Part shown: piece after piece, positions 1 through 8,194 of the stretch | How the letters are laid out: each line of letters starts with the position of its first letter | How positions within the stretch are numbered: position 1 is the first letter of the stretch | Translations under genes and position numbers: made by a program | The notes under the pieces: generated by a model | Told to the model about the DNA's origin: nothing | Database searches by the model: none | Seen by the model: only the letters and a program-made list of their open reading frames with translations | Assembly: GCA_964568075.1 (NCBI GenBank) | Contig: CAZMOM010000017.1 | Span: forward strand, 1-64,000 | Source of the DNA: MnTg04 sp964568075 | GTDB lineage: Bacteria; Pseudomonadota; Gammaproteobacteria; Steroidobacterales; MnTg04 | DNA: 64,000 nt | Direction of reading: 5' to 3'

Positions 1-128
1 GTTATTACGTTCAGTTTGTACAAAAACAACGGTAAAAACGGAACTCTGGATATCCAAATATGTGGAGTAATATCAGTATTGACCCAGCCGTCAATTGCCT
101 GATCGTATGCCCCTAAATGAAGTTTCAT
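1..128 (-). CDS. SAM-dependent methyltransferase, N-terminal part (runs off the left edge)
   Basis: The reading frame begins at an ATG at 128, preceded by GAGGGCGAA as ribosome site, and stays open for 42 codons to the window edge. It starts MKLHLGAYDQAIDGWVNTD, followed by ITPHIWISRVPFLP. This is the typical opening of class I methyltransferases in O-antigen and capsule clusters, where the first motif reads LHLG followed by GW(V/I)N(T/I)D. It lies 14 nt downstream of the stop of the decayed aminotransferase and points the same way as the rest of the glycan operon. The substrate cannot be told from the fragment; a sugar-modifying role is inferred from context only. Confidence 0.6.
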   Translation of the reverse strand, partial: MKLHLGAYDQAIDGWVNTDITPHIWISRVPFLPLFLYKLNVI

Positions 129-142
129 TTCGCCCTCAAGAA

Positions 143-376
143 TTAACCGAGGAAGAAATCATCAAATGACTCCAATATAAATTCAACTTCCTCATCCTTC
201 ATGTAAGAATGACAACCGATATAAAATCCTGAATGATTGATCCATTTCGCAACAGGGTATTTGTCCTCAAGATTCCCATACAACCGTTTACCGATATGTA
301 GATACTATCCCGCCCGATTTATGAGGCCACTCATAGCTGCGGCAATTTCCTCATTGTTCATAGTCGCAGGCACGCC
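143..376 (-). pseudogene. Decayed DegT/DnrJ/EryC1-type sugar aminotransferase, C-terminal remnant
   Basis: One minus-strand frame reads for about 77 codons to a TAA at 143-145 and contains a TAG at 305-307. The end of the product, INHSGFYIGCHSYMKDEEV followed by EFILESFDDFF, matches the C-terminus of PLP-dependent sugar aminotransferases/dehydrases (GFYIG(C/N)H, then DEEV and a final ESF). The usual upstream parts of the family, including the PLP-lysine region, cannot be found in 377-720, so the gene is truncated as well as interrupted. The C-terminal match is good; which sugar nucleotide it used is unknown. Confidence 0.6.
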
Positions 377-720
377 GATACCAGTGACCAGAAAATGCGC
401 CACGTACGTAGAAAATGCAGTGCTCGAGCACGTCCTGGCCTTAAGACCTGGATGTCTACTTGCTACTCTAAAACACCAAACGAGCGCACTAGAGACGCAA
501 CATGCGTGGCAGAACGTACTGCAATAGTCTCAAAGCAAAGCTGCCCAAAGCCAACGAACCACAGGAGATGAAAAAAACCATGTAAGATATAATCCGCCTT
601 GGGCGGTGTCAGAGAAAAACTATTACTGTACATTATTAGCCCTTCATCGATAATGACAAAATCAGAAAAAACATATAGTTACTGGTATTTCGATCCTCTA
701 CTCTTTACTACCCATGTTAT
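377..720. other. Non-coding stretch upstream of the aminotransferase remnant
   Basis: No convincing reading frame is present on either strand. A short hairpin (CCGCC TTG GGCGG) occurs around 594-606. The stretch probably holds mutated remains of the decayed aminotransferase gene, but I cannot trace them. Confidence 0.4.
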
Positions 721-1737
721 TCATGGAAGTCCGTCCAACATCCGTCGCGTCTTGGAATCAATATGCCAATTTCGACAGACGAGACTCCGCAGTATTGAAA
801 CGAGCGAAAGCAGAAACCATCGTGGCAGGATCAAGATCGGGAATATTAAGAACCAGAATGACGGTACCTGCCCATGTGCAGGAAGCCATTTCCATAGTGC
901 AGGTGTTTCTTTATTGGTCATTCTACTCTTAAGCAACAAAAACCCAACCATGCCTATGTACATTTGAACAGCCAATTTATTCCTTGTTGATCCTGTAATA
1001 GTCCTTTGCTTTTTTAATCTATTCAATGGAGCAAAAAATTGAAAAGCATAAGTGTTAAGCTTTAAAAATCTATGGGTAATTAGTGGTGACTTGATTCTGG
1101 CAATGAGAGGTTTTGCCAATAAAGAACACTTTCCTTTTGAGCCAGCATACAAACTAATCTCAAATCCTGCGTAGTCCGACCTTTGATCAGCATCGTTGCT
1201 ATTAAGCCAGTCATTAAAGTATGCTGACCGCACTACGTTGACGGACATCAACGACGCCCATTTCCCAGTCAGCTGCAATATTTCGTTCAATGACAATTCA
1301 TGAATGTCAACTTCTACATCAAACTGCCGAGAGAAAAGCCAATTATCCGACTGCGTTTGCAAATTGGCAAAATTACATATCAGCAAAGCTGGGTAGTATC
1401 TTTGCAGTGACGATATAATCGTTTTAACTGCAGTCGAATGCACAGATTCATCATCTCCAAGCATCCAGGAATACTGTCCACGTGCCGCTTGAAGTGCTGA
1501 TTTAAGATTATTAGCATAGCCAACATTTCTTTCCTGACAGATGTACCGCAACCAATCATGCCTTTCAACAAGCTCTTGACATACATTCTTCGTTCCATCA
1601 GTGGAGGCATTATCGGATATAATAATTTCAACTGATTTAATTTCTCTGCACTGAGGCATTAATGAAGTTAGCAACCCAGCCAGACAATCTACACGATTGA
1701 ACGTGGGAATACAGATGGAAAGAATTGGGCGTGTCAA
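721..1737 (-). CDS. Family 2 glycosyltransferase
   Basis: The 338-residue protein opens with the GT-A nucleotide-binding strand LSICIPTFNRVDCLAG and has ISDNASTDGT (residues about 40-50). The metal-binding D-x-D equivalent is MLGDDE near residue 93. The C-terminal third is hydrophobic with one or two likely membrane segments (FWFLIFPILILPRWFLLSL). It probably adds one sugar of the repeat unit on the cytoplasmic face. The only available start is a TTG at 1737, 41 nt after the reductase gene, with no obvious ribosome site. Family assignment is secure; donor and acceptor are unknown. Its position next to the dideoxyhexose genes makes transfer of that sugar a reasonable guess. Confidence 0.85.
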   Translation of the reverse strand: MTRPILSICIPTFNRVDCLAGLLTSLMPQCREIKSVEIIISDNASTDGTKNVCQELVERHDWLRYICQERNVGYANNLKSALQAARGQYSWMLGDDESVHSTAVKTIISSLQRYYPALLICNFANLQTQSDNWLFSRQFDVEVDIHELSLNEILQLTGKWASLMSVNVVRSAYFNDWLNSNDADQRSDYAGFEISLYAGSKGKCSLLAKPLIARIKSPLITHRFLKLNTYAFQFFAPLNRLKKQRTITGSTRNKLAVQMYIGMVGFLLLKSRMTNKETPALWKWLPAHGQVPSFWFLIFPILILPRWFLLSLVSILRSLVCRNWHIDSKTRRMLDGLP

Positions 1738-1778
1738 CGTATTTTACACTGCGAAAAACCAGATATCAGCATAACCTT

Positions 1779-2675
1779 TCACTTCGCTTTGACATTGAGC
1801 TGTCTGATTCCTTCGTTAAGTAGGATCCTCGGTCGCCATTTCGGTAGTACACTTCCTTTATCCCACGGCACTATCACCTCACGCCTCCGGTATTCCCTTC
1901 CACCCCAATCGATTGGAACCTGGGTGTTAGTTACCTGCTCATAAACTCGTACCAGGTCTTTCAGGCGAATCCGTTTATTTGACGAAACAGAGTAGCGCTC
2001 GTGGTCAACAACGGTCCCCTGCAATAACCGTTCGGCAGCGATCATGTAAGCGTCAACAACATCATCTACGTGAACCAAGTCGATCAATTGGTCTCCCGGC
2101 GACATGGCCAGCGACTGCTGGGCTGCTGTTGCTTTCTTGAGTAGGTCGAACAGCTTTGGGCGGGGATCGTCTGGGCCGTACGTGTCGAAGAGCTTTAGAG
2201 TAATTACTCTGAGAGAGCCAATTTCCACGTAAAATTGCAAGATGTCCTCAAAAGCCTGCTTGGTGGCTGCATAAAGGGAAACGGGACTATAGTCCTTGTT
2301 TTCATAATGCTGCCAATATGTGCTGGTATTAACTAGATAACGTACACCACCGGCTGCCATTGTCTCGGCCAATTGGGTCGCAAATAACACATTCGATTGC
2401 ACCAGTGGTGCGATATCTTGTGGCGTATGCTCATAAAGAGAGAGCGAAGCCAAATGGAATACCATGTCCGGAGATGCTGCTTCCATTATGGCCAGCATGT
2501 TCTCTATAGTGCCATCATGAGTATAAACACGGATGTCGGCTCGAATATCTTTAAGCTTACTCAAGTCGGAAGTTTCGCGAACAACTAAATGTACTTTCCA
2601 ACCATCTGACACTAGGCGGCGCGTTAAGTGACCCCCTACAAATCCAGTCCCTCCCGTGAGTAACACATTGCTCAC
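1779..2675 (-). CDS. NAD(P)-dependent sugar reductase/epimerase, probable CDP-3,6-dideoxyhexose synthase
   Basis: Extended short-chain dehydrogenase with N-terminal Rossmann motif TGGTGFVGG and catalytic Y-x3-K in YAATK. I place the start at the GTG at 2675 (298 aa), which begins directly before the first beta strand and lies 19 nt after the rfbH-like stop; frames reaching further upstream run into that gene. Position after rfbF, rfbG and the rfbH-like gene is where CDP-abequose or CDP-paratose synthase lies in the known pathways. The expected reaction is therefore NADPH reduction of C4 of the CDP-4-keto-3,6-dideoxy sugar. Whether the product is abequose, paratose or another isomer cannot be read from the sequence. 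Confidence 0.75.
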   Translation of the reverse strand: MSNVLLTGGTGFVGGHLTRRLVSDGWKVHLVVRETSDLSKLKDIRADIRVYTHDGTIENMLAIMEAASPDMVFHLASLSLYEHTPQDIAPLVQSNVLFATQLAETMAAGGVRYLVNTSTYWQHYENKDYSPVSLYAATKQAFEDILQFYVEIGSLRVITLKLFDTYGPDDPRPKLFDLLKKATAAQQSLAMSPGDQLIDLVHVDDVVDAYMIAAERLLQGTVVDHERYSVSSNKRIRLKDLVRVYEQVTNTQVPIDWGGREYRRREVIVPWDKGSVLPKWRPRILLNEGIRQLNVKAK

Positions 2676-2694
2676 ATCTTTATTTTTCCGATTA

Positions 2695-3906
2695 TCATTG
2701 GTACGTTTTCGCAAACTCGTCAAAGCTCTTGTGCACGTAGTCCAGCATTCCCCCGACCAAGCCATGATGGCAAGCCATGAGGACACCGCCTTTCATGACC
2801 TTGTCTGTTTCCGGGTAACCTTCCTTGGCGGTTCTTTTCTCAATATCCTTGAATCCAGGTTGGCGGGTGATGTTTCCAGTAAAGACCACGCGGGTCTGTA
2901 TATTGCGCCGCTCCAGGAAGGTTTGCATGTGCCGCCGCGTGAAGGGCGCATCCGGCCTAAGGGTAAGGGGAAAAGCCAACCAGCCGGTTTTGCTACCAGG
3001 GGTTTGCCTGGGGAGGATGAACCAGTCTTCGAATTGCTTGAAGAATTCTAGTTGGGTCTGAAAATTGTCGATGCGCGACTCGATGTTATCGGGCAACTTT
3101 TTAAGCTGCACAAGGCCGAAGGCTGCACCCATTTCAGAGGGCTCCAGGTTATAGCCAACAGCCTCAAAAACAAACTTGGCATCGTAGTCTATGCCGTCCA
3201 GGTCGACGTTGAAACGGTTTTCCAGCTTCTCCGAATCCACAATTAACGATGAACTCCGACCCCAGGAACGCAGAAGCTTCGCGCGCCGCGATTGCTCTTC
3301 GTCATTGACACAGAGCATGCCACCGTTACCGGCACAATTAATGACGTGGGAACCGTAGAAGCTGGTGATACTGATATCCGAATAATAACCAGTGGAACGG
3401 CCATTGAACGTACCGCCCAAGGTGTCGGCGGAGTCTTCGATGATTTTGAGATCGTACTTTTTAGCTATTTCAGCGATGCTTTCCCAATCTGCGATGTTAC
3501 CGATAAGGTTAGGAATGCACACAGCCCGAGTTTTTGGCGTGATCATCGCCTCGATTTTGGCCGGATCGATGCAATAAGTACCTTCTTTGACGTCCACGAA
3601 TGCTGGAACCAGTCCATTTTTAACCAGACAAGAAACGGTGGTAGCAAACGTAAGCGCTGGTGTGATGATCTCGCTACCGAGGGGAAGGTCAATAATTTCC
3701 GCGGCGAGGAACAATGCAGATGAGCCTGAGTTGACCATGATGCCGTGTTTCTTTTCGAATAACTCGGAAACCTTTTCTTCAAAAGCACGCACATGCTTGC
3801 CCATTTGGGTAGATGTACGCAACACGTAATTCACGGCCTCAATCTCTTCTTCACCATGGACAGTCATGCCGTAGGGGACGTGGATGCTGTTCTTCTCATC
3901 GAGCAT
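2695..3906 (-). CDS. PLP-dependent 3-dehydratase, RfbH-like but without the iron-sulfur cysteines
   Basis: Member of the DegT/DnrJ/EryC1/StrS fold. The segment SFYGSHVINCAGNGGMLC has His where aminotransferases have the PLP-binding Lys, which is the mark of sugar 3-dehydrases (E1/RfbH and ColD). Canonical CDP-4-keto-6-deoxyglucose 3-dehydrase carries clustered Cys after WGR for a [2Fe-2S] centre. Here that region reads WGRSSSLIVDSEKLENRF, with no Cys. The enzyme should form the 3-deoxy intermediate from the RfbG product, possibly by a ColD-like route. Best start is ATG 3906 (403 aa), 7 nt after AAAGAG and overlapping rfbG by 11 nt; ATGs at 3912, 3939 and 3948 are alternatives. Confidence 0.8.
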   Translation of the reverse strand: MLDEKNSIHVPYGMTVHGEEEIEAVNYVLRTSTQMGKHVRAFEEKVSELFEKKHGIMVNSGSSALFLAAEIIDLPLGSEIITPALTFATTVSCLVKNGLVPAFVDVKEGTYCIDPAKIEAMITPKTRAVCIPNLIGNIADWESIAEIAKKYDLKIIEDSADTLGGTFNGRSTGYYSDISITSFYGSHVINCAGNGGMLCVNDEEQSRRAKLLRSWGRSSSLIVDSEKLENRFNVDLDGIDYDAKFVFEAVGYNLEPSEMGAAFGLVQLKKLPDNIESRIDNFQTQLEFFKQFEDWFILPRQTPGSKTGWLAFPLTLRPDAPFTRRHMQTFLERRNIQTRVVFTGNITRQPGFKDIEKRTAKEGYPETDKVMKGGVLMACHHGLVGGMLDYVHKSFDEFAKTYQ

Positions 3907-5068
3907 ATTCATGCTCTTTTTTTGGGATATTTGCGACATGCTTGACATAGTTCTGAATCTGTTGCTGAGTGGCGCTGGCCATGTCTTTGCCCTGTGTATG
4001 AGCAACAAACCAGTCCACCGTAAGGCCAAGGGTCTTTTCAAGGCTCAGGACCGGCCACCAATCCAGTACTCCGTGTGCCTTGGTGCAGTCCAGTTTCAGG
4101 TAAGTGGCTTCGTGCGGTTGGGGCTTCGTGTCATGGCTCCAGCTTGAGTCCTTGGGCCATAGTTCGCACAGGCGGTCCATGACCCAGCGCACCGATCTGG
4201 CGTCTTGTTCTTGCGGACCAAAGTTCCAGGCCCCGGCATACGTACTACCTTCTTCTACAGCGAGTCTTTGGGCAAGCATGAGATAGCCGCGGAGCGGTTC
4301 GAGTACGTGTTGCCACGGGCGGATTGCTTCCGGATAGCGGATGGCGACGGGTTGATCTTTGAGAAACGCGCGCATGGCATCGGGGATCAACCGATCCGTG
4401 GCCCAGTCGCCTCCACCGATGACGTTCCCAGCCCGCACCGATGCGAGCCCCACCCGGTTTCGACGATTTTCGGATACAGAGCTATTCCCCGTTTCACTCT
4501 GAAAATTAAAGAAGGAGGCACGGTAAGCACTGGTTACCAGTTCAGCACAGGCTTTACTGCTGCTGTATGGATCATATCCGCCCAACGATTCGTTCTCGCG
4601 GTAGCCCCAGCGCCACTCCCTGTTTTCGTAGCATTTGTCTGTGGTGATGACGACAACAGCGCGTAAGCCAGGCAAAGACCGACAGACCTCTAACACATGC
4701 GCAGTGCCCATAACGTTTGTCGAATATGTTTCCAAAGGGTCAATATATGATTGGCGTACTAGTGGCTGCGCCGCCATGTGGAATACGATCTCCGGGTCGA
4801 CTTCCTTTATGAAAGCAGAGAGCTTTGGCAGATCAAGTATATCCCCCTCAAAGTGGTTGAGGCGTTTTGCAAGATAGAGTTGGTTGAACAAAGCGGGCTC
4901 GGTGGGAGGCGCCAGCGCATAACCCGCCACCTCTGCGCCTAACGCAATCAACCATTCCGACAGCCATGCACCTTTAAAACCAGTGTGGCCGGTGACTAGA
5001 ACCTTTTTGTTTGTCCAAAAACTTGGATTTACTGCCAGATTTTCCAAGGTGCTTTGCCCGAATCCCAA
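3896..5068 (-). CDS. rfbG: CDP-glucose 4,6-dehydratase
   Basis: Converts CDP-D-glucose to CDP-4-keto-6-deoxyglucose, the second step of CDP-dideoxyhexose synthesis. The 390-aa product has the Rossmann motif TGHTGFKGAWL typical of this family. It also has HMAAQPLVRQSY (residues about 100-110), TTDKCYEN, and the catalytic Y-x3-K in YDPYSSSKACAE. Length is slightly above the usual 355-360, partly from a short N-terminal lead and a longer C-terminus. It overlaps the end of rfbF by 40 nt and the start of the rfbH-like gene, so the genes are surely co-translated. The ATG at 5068 is the only ATG before the Rossmann motif. Confidence 0.93.
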   Translation of the reverse strand: MGFGQSTLENLAVNPSFWTNKKVLVTGHTGFKGAWLSEWLIALGAEVAGYALAPPTEPALFNQLYLAKRLNHFEGDILDLPKLSAFIKEVDPEIVFHMAAQPLVRQSYIDPLETYSTNVMGTAHVLEVCRSLPGLRAVVVITTDKCYENREWRWGYRENESLGGYDPYSSSKACAELVTSAYRASFFNFQSETGNSSVSENRRNRVGLASVRAGNVIGGGDWATDRLIPDAMRAFLKDQPVAIRYPEAIRPWQHVLEPLRGYLMLAQRLAVEEGSTYAGAWNFGPQEQDARSVRWVMDRLCELWPKDSSWSHDTKPQPHEATYLKLDCTKAHGVLDWWPVLSLEKTLGLTVDWFVAHTQGKDMASATQQQIQNYVKHVANIPKKEHEYAR

Positions 5069-5799
5069 AGTTCTTCCAATCGATTTTTATCCCGTAACGT
5101 ATCCATCGGTAGCCAGAACCCGCTATGTTGATAGGCGGCGAGCTTGCTGTCCTTAGCCAACATTTCCAGTGGTTCATTTTCCCAAAGAGTATCATCTCCC
5201 TCAATGTAGTCAAATATCCCCGGCTCAAGCACAAAAAAACCACCGTTTATCCAACCGCCATCACCACCGGGTTTTTCCTGAAATTCTGTGACCTTACTCT
5301 GCGTTAGTCTAAGCGAACCGAATCGGCCTGGTGGTTGTACAGCAGTTAAAGTTGCAAGTACCCCTTGTTCTTTGTGGAACGAGATAAGCTTTCCTATATC
5401 TATATCACCAACACCGTCTCCATAGGTACAACAAAATGTCTCATCTCCGACGTAGTCTTTTACTCGTTTAATACGGCCTCCTGTCATTGTTTCTTCCCCG
5501 GTATTCACCAGTGTAATTCGCCAAGGTTCTACATTGTTCTGGTGGACATCCATCTTGTTATGCACCATATCAAAGGTGACATCAGACATGTGCAAGAAAT
5601 AATTGGCGAAGTACTCCTTAATTACGTATCCCTTGTATCCAAGGCAAATAATGAAGTCGTTAATGCCATAGGTAGAATAAATCTTCATGATATGCCAGAC
5701 GATTGGCTTACCGCCGATGTCAACCATGGGTTTTGGTCTAGCGCCAGTTTCCTCCGCAATCCTTGTTCCTAGCCCGCCCGCTAATATGACAGCTTTCAT
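5029..5799 (-). CDS. rfbF: Glucose-1-phosphate cytidylyltransferase
   Basis: Makes CDP-glucose from CTP and glucose 1-phosphate, opening the CDP-3,6-dideoxyhexose branch. The 256-aa protein starts MKAVILAGGLGTRIAEETG and continues RPKPMVDIGGKPIVWHIMK, the diagnostic nucleotidyltransferase signature of RfbF. FIICLGYKGYVIKEYF also fits the family. Full length, ATG start at 5799. It heads the rfbF-rfbG-rfbH-reductase run, and the roughly 215-nt space upstream holds a strong inverted repeat, so this may be the first gene of its own transcript. Confidence 0.95.
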   Translation of the reverse strand: MKAVILAGGLGTRIAEETGARPKPMVDIGGKPIVWHIMKIYSTYGINDFIICLGYKGYVIKEYFANYFLHMSDVTFDMVHNKMDVHQNNVEPWRITLVNTGEETMTGGRIKRVKDYVGDETFCCTYGDGVGDIDIGKLISFHKEQGVLATLTAVQPPGRFGSLRLTQSKVTEFQEKPGGDGGWINGGFFVLEPGIFDYIEGDDTLWENEPLEMLAKDSKLAAYQHSGFWLPMDTLRDKNRLEELWDSGKAPWKIWQ

Positions 5800-5954
5800 A
5801 TCTTTATCAGTCCAAATCTATGCTAGTGGATTAGTAATTAGTGGTCTGTGTCCTATGATCCTAGATCCGGGGTTCGCGTTTAGTGAACCGGGGACGTGCT
5901 TATTAAACCAGGTTCCGTCAATTGTCCTTGATCTGATTATTACCCAAAAGCAAT

Positions 5955-5991
5955 AAATCCACACATGCAATCGGCAAGGATGTGTGGATTT
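5955..5991 (-). terminator. Inverted repeat, probable terminator after the glycosyltransferase gene
   Basis: A perfect 12-bp inverted repeat AAATCCACACAT / ATGTGTGGATTT is separated by 13 nt and starts 25 nt after the stop of the preceding minus-strand gene. On the minus strand the stem is followed by the T-rich tract ATTGCTTTT. It would separate the upstream GT transcript from rfbF. An operator role is also possible. Confidence 0.5.
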
Positions 5992-6015
5992 GGTGATATA
6001 GTTCTTTCTCAATCA

Positions 6016-7158
6016 TCATGGCAGAATCTCCAGTGCCTGTTCAACACCTTCCGCGAAATTGGAGGCCATGCCGGCTACGGAAAAGTGCGCAGCCATCCGG
6101 CGGGCCGCCTCTCCTAGACGCCGGCGTAACGCGTTGTCCTTGGCGAGCCGAACAAGTGATTCCGCGTAGGCTCCCGGCACGGCATCAGTCAGCACACCAT
6201 TGATGCCATCCTGCAGGTAGACGATCTCCGGGCAATGGTTATCAAACCGTGCGACGACAACTGGTAATCCTGCTGCGAATCCATCGAGAATGGAAAGCCC
6301 AACATGCGAGGGCAGCACAAAGATATTACCTGCCAAAAGGGCACGCGCTTTTTCCTCTCCGTAAAGGGCTCCAACAGGCTTGATCCATGCCTCTTTGTCG
6401 GACATATCTCCCAGCCAGGCACTGAGCGGCCCATCACCGATCACGAGCAGGGACATATTGGGCAGACGCTTACGCGCGATCCGACAGGACTCAATAAGAA
6501 AGGGCAGCGCCTTGTTCTCGTACAACCTGCCGCAATAAACCAGAACCGGACCATCTTCATTCAACCCTAAATCATTGCGAATAGATGTGCGGTCAGTATT
6601 GGCGCATGCTTCATAGGCCTCGCTGATATCAGAAGTGTCGGTGCTGTTGTTAACCAAGCAAATGCGGTCTTCAGGAACTCCAGCACTCATCACGAGGGAA
6701 CGGCTCAGATCCGTATAGGCAAACCAGTAATCTACCTGGTGGGTCAAAAACCTTTTAACGCTTCCCCGAACCGGTTTTGCTCGCCGCCGATGCAATGTTG
6801 CTCCGTGACCCCAATAGGCTATCAGCGGCGTCTTTCCGAACAGTTTCCGCCGCAATATGAGGGGATAATTTAGCAAGGCTGAATTGGCCTGCTCCACAAT
6901 CACCAGGTCGAAATCCTTCAGCCTACCTATTAAAGGCTGCCAGTAGATGTCGCCAAAGAGATACCGGTTCAGAATCCGGACACCGCATTCTAAATCATCT
7001 AGCGCATCCTTGAATGCCTCTTTAGGGCGCGCGTATCCAGCAAACACTGTCAGTTTTATGTCCTTTTTATCAAGGGAATCTGCCAAATGTCTATAAAATG
7101 ACATTCGGTAATGCGTAATCACGCGTTGAACGATTGCTACCGATTTCGCTTTTCGCAT
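6016..7158 (-). CDS. Family 4 (GT-B) glycosyltransferase
   Basis: The 380-aa protein has the two-domain GT-B layout. The N-terminal half includes VAIVQRVITHYRMSFY, then DLVIVEQANSALLNYPL and AYWGHG. The C-terminal nucleotide-sugar domain has VLVYCGRLYENKALPFLIE, and an E-x7-E-like stretch lies around LSILDGFAAGLPVVVAR. I choose ATG 7158, which forms TAATG with the upstream stop, over the further upstream ATG at 7206. It is clearly paralogous to the product of 11160-12350 (shared IYWQP, DLVIVEQAN, AYWGHG). It should transfer one repeat-unit sugar; the donor is unknown. Confidence 0.85.
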   Translation of the reverse strand: MRKAKSVAIVQRVITHYRMSFYRHLADSLDKKDIKLTVFAGYARPKEAFKDALDDLECGVRILNRYLFGDIYWQPLIGRLKDFDLVIVEQANSALLNYPLILRRKLFGKTPLIAYWGHGATLHRRRAKPVRGSVKRFLTHQVDYWFAYTDLSRSLVMSAGVPEDRICLVNNSTDTSDISEAYEACANTDRTSIRNDLGLNEDGPVLVYCGRLYENKALPFLIESCRIARKRLPNMSLLVIGDGPLSAWLGDMSDKEAWIKPVGALYGEEKARALLAGNIFVLPSHVGLSILDGFAAGLPVVVARFDNHCPEIVYLQDGINGVLTDAVPGAYAESLVRLAKDNALRRRLGEAARRMAAHFSVAGMASNFAEGVEQALEILP

Positions 7159-8081
7159 TAGGCGCGCTGCTTCTTTTTCACCCGGGCTCGTATGTTTCCA
7201 ATGCATACTCTGCTTATGTCAAAGAAAACATAGGGTAGGAAAAGGTGCGAAGGCGCCGCCAGGCGTGCAAAATTAAAACGGTATCGCAGACAGTTCGGGG
7301 ACCTTCTCATAAAGAAGCTTTTTCCCAATTGCCTCCAGGTTAGCGACTGGATACGATTATTCACCCCGGTGGCTTGAATTTGACTGCGCAATACGGACTT
7401 CGCGTTTATCAGCAACTGGTACCCATTTTTTGCTGCCCGCAGACTGAATTCATAATCAGCGCCATAGTGCGGCAGTTTTTGATCATTGTAGAACCCGGTG
7501 CGCCGGAATAACTCCGATGGAATCAGGGTACCACGACCCGAGAGTACATCTACGGCCCAGACATCCTTACTTTCATTTACCAGATCGCTGTATAAGTGTC
7601 CTTCTCCAATATGACTATATTTCGCTGAAAGCCAATTAATTCGGACACCTGCGTCTACAATACAGAGACCGTGCTCATCTAAGGCAACTGAACCAATCAA
7701 ACTATCAGGATGGCTTTGCGCCGCCTCGGCCAGACTGCTGATATAGTCTGGCTCAAAGGAAACATCGTCGTTCAAGCTGAGGATATAATCATTTTTGCCT
7801 GCTGTTTGAAGCGCCCATCGCACACCCTGATTCATGGCTCTCGTCCACCAGAGATCGCCATCACCGGTAAGAATTTTTACCGAAGGAAATCGCTTCCCGA
7901 TAGATTCGGCGGTACCGTCCGTGGATCCATCATCAACAACAACGATATGCCTGTTAACAAAAGACTGATTGGCCAGGCTCTCTAAACAAGCCAGCGTAGT
8001 GTCCCGCCGGTCATGCACCGGGATGACAACGAAGATGCGTTCCAAAGCGACATGCTCCTGAGGCAATAGACCGGCAGCCAT
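7158..8081 (-). CDS. Family 2 glycosyltransferase, rhamnosyltransferase-like
   Basis: The 307-aa protein begins its GT-A domain with FVVIPVHDRRDTT and has VVVDDGSTDGT and the D-x-D motif in LSLNDDVSF. ALDEHG follows, and the segment HYGADYEFSLRAA is typical of the GT2 group that includes rhamnosyltransferases. It overlaps the next gene by one base (TAATG). The frame stays open upstream of the ATG at 8081 for about 36 codons without ATG, GTG or TTG, so the start is a little uncertain; a TTG lies just before the first beta strand. It is paralogous to 12391-13242. Confidence 0.82.
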   Translation of the reverse strand: MAAGLLPQEHVALERIFVVIPVHDRRDTTLACLESLANQSFVNRHIVVVDDGSTDGTAESIGKRFPSVKILTGDGDLWWTRAMNQGVRWALQTAGKNDYILSLNDDVSFEPDYISSLAEAAQSHPDSLIGSVALDEHGLCIVDAGVRINWLSAKYSHIGEGHLYSDLVNESKDVWAVDVLSGRGTLIPSELFRRTGFYNDQKLPHYGADYEFSLRAAKNGYQLLINAKSVLRSQIQATGVNNRIQSLTWRQLGKSFFMRRSPNCLRYRFNFARLAAPSHLFLPYVFFDISRVCIGNIRARVKKKQRA

Positions 8082-8194
8082 TATCGCCTGCCAGGTATAG
8101 CGGACTTTATTCTGGGTCCAGATGCGCCACGCGACATCCGAAAACAGCCATATTCCCTCGATCAGGTAGATAATAAACGCGTTTAAATACGATT

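Noticed and set aside
237..527. 96-codon plus-strand frame near the left edge
   Set aside because: No protein-like features, no ribosome site, and it is antisense to the recognisable aminotransferase remnant.
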